Shown here in pieces: positions 10,922 through 20,400 of a stretch of 64,000 bases of DNA. The notes below the pieces were generated by a model, which was not told the origin of the DNA, made no database searches, and saw nothing but the letters and a program-made list of their open reading frames with translations. How positions within the stretch are numbered: position 1 is the stretch's first letter; each line of letters begins with the position of its first letter. Source of the stretch: Anadara kagoshimensis (taxonomy: Eukaryota; Mollusca; Bivalvia; Arcoida; Arcidae); the NCBI GenBank assembly GCA_021292105.1, contig CM037869.1, positions 744,001 to 808,000 of the forward strand, written 5' to 3'. The position numbers and the translations under genes are program-made.

Positions 10922-13900
10922 CTGTAATACACAAAAGATTTACTTATAAATACTTCTATTGATTGAATTAATTCATTGGGTGATTAAAAATGTAATGGGA
11001 ATTTCAAGTTACCAATATTTATATGAGTGGAGTGATGTAATGAAGCCTTGTGTCCCAGTTTTATATTGAGAAAGTCAGTTCTTGAATGGCGGAGGAACCT
11101 GTAAAGCTCTTGACAGCATAAAGATAATTTTGCTTTAAATTTCCCAAGGTTGTCATGAAGACTGACATTTTATGTTTTTTTTATATCTTTAGATATATTT
11201 TGGTTAAATTTCTGTCCTGGACCAAATTACTCAGCTGGCTGATGTTTATCCCAGTTTTAGTGGAACAAATGTCTGTTCCTGGTGACATATCTCACAATCA
11301 ACATACTACCGGTATCTTACAATGTAAATACAACTTCAACAGGGTAAGGCTAAACTTTGTCCAAAACCTAGTCTGAAATTGTCAAGTTTTTTGAAAATGT
11401 TGATAAAAAATATACATGTATTTGGCAAGTAAAATAAAAAGAAAACTGGATGCAATATTTTTGTTGCACAAGGTTACTTATTGAATGGTGAAGTGGATTT
11501 TGCTGAAAGTTTAGTTTTAATTTCTTCACAGAAACCTCAAGTGAAGTGGTAATAATTTGTCATTGATGATCGCTTTGCATCAAGACAGACTTTTTTCATC
11601 TTATACTTCACACATGGCTGGTGTAACATGATGTGCTTTCTCTTCTGGAGCACTCAGCCTCACTTCCCAGGTAAAGTTCACATGTTTAACTCATTTTGGC
11701 AGAGTTTTACTTTTATTACCTATTATTTTTGGATTGTGATTTGACCAGTGACTGGCATGTTTATTTTTGATATAATATGATAACTCACTGATGACTGTGT
11801 GTGTATAAATATGAAGTATAGGCAAACAACATTGACCTGTCTGCTTGACCTTTGATTTAAATATTTATTACAAACGAGTATATTCATATGTAAGGAACAC
11901 ACAAGTTTATTTTGTCTACAAAATAAGAAACACTTAACACAAACACTGTTCATGTATGAACTGTGAATCCTAATACTACAAAGGTATTAAATAGATGGAT
12001 TCTCCTATATGAATATTCCTGATGAAAGGTCAAGCAGACAGGTCAATGTTATTGTTGTTTACCTATATACATATAACCAAAAAATGCCCATGGGTACACA
12101 GATATATATACATGATAGACACTTGTCTGTAATGTATCCTATATAGAGTCCATCTCTAATGGACTTCAATGTTAAATCAATAAAATCAGACCAGTATTTT
12201 AATTTTACAAACATCAGCCCGAGTTACTCTCCAGTTATATCTCCTCAGCTGATTTCCTCCTGGGTATTCAGTACACACAAGTAGACACTAAACAATTACC
12301 ATCACTGAATTTTATCTCTACTTAAATTAAAAACTACTTAACCACATAAAAGGAAAACTAACATTACTGGTACACTATATATATATATATATATAAGTGT
12401 ATATATATACTGGTGATGTAGTACATATAAGTGTACAAAGGAAGGACTTTTATTTCTGAATTCAAGTTTTACCGGTGTTATGTAAATTGTAGCCATGTCA
12501 ACATACCATATTCTATATCAAAATCCCTTTTATATAGAACAGCCCTTTCAGTAAAATATCAAAAAGACAAATTTCTCAAAGTAGAAAGTAAGGGCAACAA
12601 ACTTACTTTAAATAGAAAATAGTAGAAGAAAACGTCTGTTGCCTTGCTGGCTTCATTGAAAACACTGATAGAAATACATATACCGATACTTGAACTTATA
12701 GAGTAAAAATGATATGATTTTAAAAGTTTTTATATAGAGATGGTAAAATTAAAAAAATTAAAAATTTGAAATTTGATTTTTATTAATATTATAATATCAC
12801 CGAAATTAGCCAAAGAAATTAAGCAAGTGCTAAGTAAGCTGCTAACAGTAGTAGCACCTGCCAACAAATGGCAAACTGGCATTGAGATACCAGTCAAAAT
12901 ATTTAAACCAGTCCTTGCCTTTATAATGTCACCATTTTGAGATTTTATTGTGGTATATACTAAATATAGGAGACTATTGAAAAAGTAACCAGTCCTTCCC
13001 AAATTTACAAGTCTGGGACTGTCAGACTGGCTGTTATTACAATCCCTGATTGTATGTATTAAAGCAAGGGACATTATAGTTTGAAGTCCTTGTATCTTGA
13101 GAGACATCATATAGACATGTACATGACATGATGCTTATCATTAAGCAAAACTGTGAATTATTTTTACAAACGAAGTGATCAAATTGTTACCTATCTCTTA
13201 CAGGTAGAAAAACACATTTTTGCAATGCAATATCTATGGACATTATGGTGATATCTCCTAAAAGGGGATCAACCCCCACATTGACTTGGATTTGAAATGT
13301 TAAATATACCGTGCAGTTGATATATACATTGAAGTTACAAGTCAGTGACATACAATGTATATGTGATCTTTCACACACATAGTTTTATAATTTTCATAAT
13401 TTCAGTATTTTTTTATCATCTAACTTTTATTGGATATGGAATGAGTGATATTACATTGTACATAATGTAGCATTTAATTAAACCACAAATTTGAGATTAT
13501 TTGACATTTGAAAATGCAGCAATTTAAACCTCTTCAACTGACTTAACCAGTGAAAATATACAAGTCAATCCTGTCTATAAAGGTGAAACAAAAAAAAGTA
13601 TGTGACCTTTATGGACAGGTGGTCCTTATATATACAGGTTCAAATAAAAAGTGCCCTTTAAAAGGTGGCCCTTATATGAAGGTGGACTTTAAGTCAGGTT
13701 TTAAGATACATGTAGTACAACTTTAGATTGCTGACTTTGATGGATAGATCAGATGATCTATATGTAAAAGTATATCATTAGTTTCTAAAAGATCTTTTAA
13801 CAATCTCTTGATGCAATCTACATGTAATGTAAAAAATTTAGCTTCAAGGCACAGATATGTGAAAAAAGGGGAAAAAGCTTACATGCAAGTTTACACCTAA

Positions 13901-14892
13901 AGGCTATTGACAGCAGTCCTGTAGAAACAGCAACACGCCACTCACAGGTATAAACTATTTCATCAAAGAAATTTGTTTTGCAGAAAGATTACTGAATCTA
14001 CTGCTATTGTATAAGGGTGAAATACGTTTAGGTATAATGTGACAGGGGGGTTAGTGGTGATGGGAGTGGAGTCGAATCGCTGCAATTGTTTGCTGTTGGA
14101 TTTCAGAGTGTGGTCCTCGGAAGTGGTGGTCTGGCAATTGCAGGCCATTTAAACTTTATAAAGTCCACTTGCCAATATTGTGGAAAATTCAAGACTTAAC
14201 AGGGTATGAATGTAGTGATGTGCATAGCTCAGTTGGTAGAGATTCGTCAAGAATTTGGGAAGTCACTGGTTTGATCCCCAGTCTGACCCTTTATTTTTCC
14301 CCTTCCTGTTGTAGTTGGACAGTGTTAAAGTGTAATGAAAACGAATCCAAGGCTGATTTACTGAATGCCAATCATTTAAGGGTGTCTAATAATAATCAAT
14401 TATGATTGATGAACAAAAGTACAATATTAACCTTCTTTTCCTGTGAATCCCTTCTTGTTTGTCCATGGCATGTTCCACACAATTCTGAAGTTCTGTCCAG
14501 TCAGCATGCAGTCCACACGCCCATCCAGTAGAATATCTACTAAACAACCACAGAGTTTTATTTCTGGTCAAACATTTGCACTTTTTAACTTTCTTCTTGC
14601 ATAAACATGGTTTTTCAAGATCCAGATTTTTTACTAAATGTTTTCCAAAAGTTGTACCTCCAGTTTTCTGAATGTGTAAGAAAACTAAAACGTCTTCGTT
14701 GTCTAGATCAAGTTCATATTCTCTGTTAACTATGTTAGTATCAAACCTCCAGTCACGATTTCGCTGAGAATTTACCCTAGTCAAAACGCAGTCACTCTGG
14801 CCACAGTAGATAGTGTATGACAACAAAGCAACCACTATCATGAAAAGTAAGACCCCTATAAAGGCTCTCCATGGTCTTCGATAGTACATCAT
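10282..14892 (-). CDS. HS6ST: Heparan-sulfate 6-O-sulfotransferase, two coding exons, 366 aa
   Basis: Golgi type II membrane enzyme that transfers sulfate from PAPS to the 6-O position of glucosamine in heparan sulfate, tuning growth-factor binding. Coding exons are 14892-14432 and 10921-10282 on the minus strand, joined with two bases left over at the first donor (AAG|GTTAAT ... TTACAG|A). The protein has a short cytosolic tail, a membrane anchor at about 11-29, the 5'-phosphosulfate loop HIQKTGGTTFG from residue 73, the conserved STGWACGLHADWTEL block (120-134, His129 a probable catalytic base from family knowledge) and the 3'-phosphate block RDPVSRYISEWRH from 162. N-glycosylation sequons occur (NKT, NLS, NSS, NRT). 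The C terminus is charged and helical. At 366 aa it is slightly shorter than usual for the family. The start is the first Met after an upstream stop. It is head-to-head with FBXO36. Confidence 0.94.
11580..11750 (+). mobile_element. Decayed tail of the Penelope-like element family
   Basis: In HS6ST intron 1. The succession 'ctggagcactcagcctcact', 'aaagttcacatg' and 'ggattgtgatttg' parallels the 3' untranslated tail at 63230-63390, with many substitutions. Confidence 0.45.
11819..12064. mobile_element. 246-bp MITE, TAGGYAAACAACATTGACCT ends, copy 1
   Basis: In HS6ST intron 1. Terminal inverted repeats of about 35 bp run through 'cattgacctgtctgcttgac'. A second copy lies at 25528-25751. No coding capacity. 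Confidence 0.7.
12377..12396. repeat. (AT)n microsatellite
   Basis: Simple TA dinucleotide run inside HS6ST intron 1. Confidence 0.8.
13558..13705. mobile_element. Decayed copy of the 162-bp TA-flanked MITE
   Basis: In HS6ST intron 1. 'caatcctgtctataaagg' at the left and 'ggtggactttaagtcagg' at the right match the element at 1170-1331, including the internal 'tatatacaggttcaaata'. Confidence 0.6.
14216..14295 (+). mobile_element. tRNA-like SINE head
   Basis: 'gcatagctcagttggtagag' fits a pol III A box and 'ggtttgatcccca' a B box, but the flanking bases do not form an acceptor stem, so it is a tRNA-derived SINE piece and not a functional tRNA. It lies at the edge of HS6ST exon 1, just inside the intron. 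Confidence 0.55.
14432..14892 (-). CDS. HS6ST: HS6ST coding exon 1
   Basis: Encodes residues 1-153 plus two bases of codon 154: signal anchor, stem, PAPS loop and the LHADWTEL block. The donor on the minus strand is AAG|GTTAAT at 14432/14431. The open frame runs past this point only into nonsense, which confirms the splice. Confidence 0.92.
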
Positions 14893-15722
14893 GACATGAC
14901 CTAGTCTACAAAAACCTTCCGACTTTACATGACCATCATTTCAATCGACTCTAATCCTATTTTTCATTCTAATTGACCATTTCCGCCTTGATGACCTTTT
15001 ATATGTTGTGACATGGAGATGCCATATTTCTATTCTCTCGTGTTCCGAGTTTCTGCCCTGCTGAGATCACCTTCTACTTATTCGGAATATTCTAGATGTA
15101 TCGTAAGCCTTATTGTAGTACACGAGAAGTTCCGAATGTATCACTGAAATTTAGTTTCATAAAAAAAAACAAGAATTTCAGGTCTGAAGTAAGCAAGTAA
15201 TGTACAGAACATGTTTATCTGTAAATATTATTTTTAAAAAAAATGGAGAAATTATGAGATTACCGTATCAGCAGTGAAATTAATGTTGCTAACCAGTGTC
15301 AGATCTATACAGTGTTAAACAGATTAAATTAGTTCCTTTTAAAAAAATTACAAAACCATGATTTCAGCAGTTCAAAGTTGAAAGTACACTTCACTGTGAA
15401 AATAAATATATATATTTTTTTTACATTCACTGTTCATCGCAAATGTTCAATGAATGGAAGGGAAGATTGTTTAAAATTTCTTGGAACCACCGGTCTCAAT
15501 TCGTCGTATTTTTATTTTAATTTCTAACATATTAATAAACCAGTATTTATGAACTAGTCGACGGATTATGGCTATATATAAATAAATATCTATAAGAAAA
15601 GTACTTCCTGTTCGGTTTTCAGACGGACCTTCAAGTTTTTGAATTTCGCGGGTTAAATGCTACTTGACAGCGATTGGTCGAATTCCCCCTATTGTTGAGA
15701 TGGTGATGAAAGTAGCTTCAAA
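14893..15722. promoter_or_regulatory. Divergent HS6ST / FBXO36 intergenic promoter region
   Basis: Only 830 bp separate the two start codons, which face away from each other. An inverted CCAAT box (ATTGG, 15673-15677) lies about 45 bp upstream of the FBXO36 ATG. No TATA box is convincingly placed for either gene. Shared regulation is inferred from spacing only. Confidence 0.55.
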
Positions 15723-15878
15723 ATGGCGTCGAAAGGGTCAACAGCAAAATTGGGAGTAGTTTCAAAACATTGGTTACTTCCCAAAGAAGAGGGTTATGCT
15801 TTAGTAGATATCCGTGCCACTGCAAATCCACCAAGCAAGGATTTTTATCAAATATTTTTAAGACCTGATTTGATAGAT
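15723..15878 (+). CDS. FBXO36: FBXO36 coding exon 1
   Basis: 52 codons, ending in phase 0 at GAT|GTAAGC. It carries the conserved PPSKDFYQ motif. Confidence 0.92.
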
Positions 15879-17432
15879 GTAAGCATAAATGTAGAAATAA
15901 CATGATCGTGTGTTGTTGTAACTTGCATGGCGTAGTTCTTTAGTTTGTAAGGAAAAACCCATATACGATTTACGCAGTATTTAATGCATTGCACTGTAAC
16001 TTAATTTGATTTTATTTCTGAATTATCTTTGCAGTTGATGCAAAAAGAAAGCATATTGGTCGCTTCTTTTAGTCTCTGGGTTAACCTTCAGTGTAGTTCT
16101 CACTTTCTCAGTGATACCAGGGCTTTTTCTGAATTTTTAAAAAGTGAACAGGTCCATGGCTTTGGAAATTTAACACTTTCCATTCCATTATTACCATAAG
16201 TATAGAAGTATTGTGTAGATGCCATTTTCTGTCAATTTCTTTCAAATCACAGTTGAATGACATGAATGTTAGATTTACCCAATTTAAACTAAAAATTCAA
16301 AAGCAACTCGATCAGTAATAAATTTAATTATATATATGTTGTGGTTTTGGTTGCTAAGTTGGTAGAGCACTTGCCTATAGTGTGAGAGGTCTTTGTTTTG
16401 ATCCTTGGTACATCCCTGCAATTTTTCTCGTTTCTATTTGCTATAGCATGCATATTAAAATCAGTTCTAAAATGTCAATGCTCTTAGACAGTTAGAATTG
16501 TAATGTAGTAGATTCTGATTCAAAAGTCCATGATTTCTCACCGTTACATGGATCTTAAATACCATATGTGAAAGTATTTTATTTCTAACAAAATTATTAT
16601 ATTTTATAGGTCGAAAGACAAAAATGTTGGTCTGAGACAACTTAATTCAACTGGAGTTTGTTCTTTTTCTCCATTAGATGTATAATTGACATATTGCCAT
16701 CTATGTCTTTTATGTTCCAACACTGGCTGCCATAATGGTACCAAAGCAGTGTCGCAGCAACTAATGACGTACTAGTGTCAGTGACGTCATTAAATGGGAC
16801 AATGCAGCCCAAGTTTTAATTCTTTTTGTGTGGAACTTGAGCATGCCCAGCCTTTGTTGGAACATTGTGGGCCGTCAATTATATTAAGATATATGCTACC
16901 TGTACAAAATCTACAAATCTCTAACTCTTGTGTTTAATATGTGTTTTATTAACTTTCAGGAGCATGGAAAACTGGTGGAAGGTTGTGTAAGTATTGTATT
17001 ATTTTTAGGTTGTGCAGTCATATGTACGAGTGATTAGAAATAAAAGAAAACTGTTTTGTAATGTTGTAAAAACAAAATTTAAAGGTTTACAGGCCTACAG
17101 GAATAAAGATTAGCAGGGAACAAGTAACCCATCCCATTTTTTTTAAACATGAGTTTGGGCCCCTAAATTATACACATTTTAGCTACATGTATTTATTACA
17201 CTGTATTACTATTACAACTTCTTTTCTGAAGTGAGCTGGGCTCCAACTCAAAATAGTTGAATTTAAACTTCATTCCTGCCATGTATCTATGTAGGTTTGA
17301 ATTTCAGTATTACCGTAGATAGAATATTTAACATGATTAATGTTTTTTATAGTTTATTTCTTGCAAATGTTTTATTGAGTATCCCCTTGTTTAACAAAGT
17401 TCATGAAACACACACATATAAAATTAGGTTTG

Positions 17433-17486
<54 letters not shown>

Positions 17487-20400
17487 CAGTTGAGATTAAT
17501 GTTAATGTTTTAAATATGTTATTCTTTTAGTGTTTTTACATTGTATGGTATAACTGAAAGTGGTTTGTTATATTTTTTTCATTTTAGTTGATTCTGCGAG
17601 TGTGGAAGATAGTTCCTCCAACAAGACCTGAGAAAAAATCTCCAGCTGAATTCCATGATTCCTTCTTAGAATTTATAGAAGATGACAAAATCAAAAGTAA
17701 ATATTTATAATTGTTTACAGAGTCTCAGATAGGATCCTGTGCACATGGTATAAACAGCGTACTTGAAGTTAAAATTGTGACCTTACAACTGCCAGTTAAA
17801 TTTTATGACTAAAGAAAGTCCTGATAATTTTTCTGGGGAGTTGAAACTGTTTTCTGGTCTGCGTATATAGTGAAATATCCTCTTCCTCCAATTCAACTTG
17901 AACAAAGGACAGTGTGTAAATGCTGTCCAAAAGTGCAAGACAGGGATCAAGTGTTGTATATTTGCATAACATTGTGGTTATAAAAGTGATGATCAGGATA
18001 TTCATCTACCTAGAAAAGTGGAAATAAACAGTGGGATCAAAAATTGAAAACCCAAGTATTCTACAGCATTTCCATGTTTTATCAAGTCAAAGATAGGAAT
18101 AATTCCTTATGATTGATTTTTTAAAAAATACCATCAAAATATACCCAACTTATCCCTAGTTTAAAAAGGGGTAGGTAAGTATGAAACAGAAATATTCACT
18201 GTTCAATAATCATGATAATGTCTATAATTTTCATACTGTCATTCAACCATGAAAGTTAATCCATTGTGAAACGTAATATCCATATTGGATATTAGATCTA
18301 ACATATACTGAAAATTTGTATCAGCCAAAACTCTTGTGAAACATTCTTGACAGGGACATAAAAGGCCTATTTAATTAATCAATCAATCAACTGCCAATTT
18401 GAAGTACAAAGTTTACAAGTAATTCTTTATTATTATTATTTTCATTTTTTTTTTATTATTTTTTTGCTTTTCAGGTGAAATACAGAGATGTGCAGGAAAA
18501 CACACATCAGATTATATCACAGAGATGGTGGAACATGGCCGTATTGATTACTTAGATCGGCTTGAGAAAAGAATCATATTTCAGATCATACTTAATCTGG
18601 ACCTGGAGGACATTTACAGATTGGGAAGAGTCAGCAAAAAATTCAGAGAAGTAAATGTTATGTTAATTGTCAGATTGGCTACTGTATATGCAGTGTTTTC
18701 CTTAAGAGCCGACAACAGGCAAATTTGAGCATCTAAAACTCCAAATTCGTCAGTTAGAATTCATAAAATTGTCTTCAGAAGACATGAAATTGTTTTCAGC
18801 CTAGGTGGTCCCCTTGACCCCTGGCCTGTCTAAATAGTCACTCTACCTTCTGCTACAAATTGTAGGGAAATCACTGATAGATGTATGAACACATTAATAT
18901 GATTGACAGCATGACGGTTCAGAAAAAAACATCAGATCACTATCTATATTTCTATATTTTGTTCGCCATGATTCATTTTGAAATCTCAAGATCCTGTTGA
19001 TGACACTTCATTTGTGTTTCAAAAGAGGATGTATTGTGAGATATTCCATGTGAATTCGATACAAATTTTTTAAATAGCCATATACAGATTTTTTTTGTTG
19101 GAGTTATGGATTGTTTTGTAGTTTGATTAGTTTAAGATTTATATACACATGTTATCTATAGTGAAAGCTTCACTGTGCTTTCTAAAACTACTACATTATG
19201 TCTCTGCCTTGGTCCAAATTCTTGTGTCATAAAGTTTGTCAATATCTCTTTTAATGTAGGTAATTTGATTTTCAGAAACTCAGGATTCCCCTACCTTAAA
19301 GAATTGATATAAATGAAATAAGTTACATGCACATAGTTAACTGTTCAACTCGACCATCATACCTTTCACATTTTATTAGGTAAAGCTCCATTCAGGATTT
19401 AACTAAATATTTTTATTTATTATATAATCACCCCAGCCCACCCCCATCCTTACAATAAAGTCATGTACTGGTAACATAAATCATATTACACCATGTAATA
19501 TCACTTGTGGTTAGTGATGTCATCTCATTGTTGTAACATATTATGACGTCATGTTATTTTAGTCCGTGTGACTTGTAGTTTTGTAGTCAGTTTGGCTGTT
19601 CTGTTATAGCCGAGAAAAATACTTTTCAGATATAAAAAATGTAGTTTTTCTGTATTAAACAATAAACAAAATCTGACGTTCATGCATATTTAATATTGAA
19701 GATATTCAACTCATTGAATAAATTAAATATTACTTAACAATTTATGTTATATCCTCTCTATATATGCAATATGGCATTATAACAGTCTAGTATGAGTATC
19801 CAGGTATGATTGGGAAATCTCAACTAGCTTGAGGTTAAAAATTTAGTATTTCCACCTGCTTTGGAAAGGAGACGTAGAAATCTCAATCTGAGGGTGAGAT
19901 TCTTTTGTTTTGAGACAGAAATATAGGTAAAAAAAAGAATCTCAATTAAAAGTATGAGATTTATGTGTCTCCTCTACAAAACAGGGATTGATTCTTTTTT
20001 CTACCAATTTAGAAATTGTGGGTGGGTTTCAAATGTTTATTCTGGGAGTTAAGAATGAATAACTTTGTATAAACCGGAATTGTGTACATTCTTTTTGATG
20101 GTCATATTTATTTTAAAGTAGAACATTAAATAACAAAGTTATATTTTACAAACTTAGCATCAGTGTCGATGTTAATCACATTTGAAGCCAAATATTGACA
20201 TTAAAATGAAAAAAAAAGAATCCATTATGAGTTTATCTATGTATGATAGGAAAATCTCATCTTACATGGATACTAATGGATCCTGATATTCTTGCAAGTT
20301 GATGTCATTTTCTCCATGCAATGATATTGTGTGTGACGTAAGCCCATGTAATTTGCACATAAAACTCATATTCTTATAAGATAGAACTATCCTTTATTGG

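Noticed and set aside
14216..14295. Functional tRNA gene
   Set aside because: A- and B-box-like motifs are present but no acceptor or anticodon stem pairs; the same holds for 16335-16425, 36953, 38885-38990, 39850-39985 and 47520.
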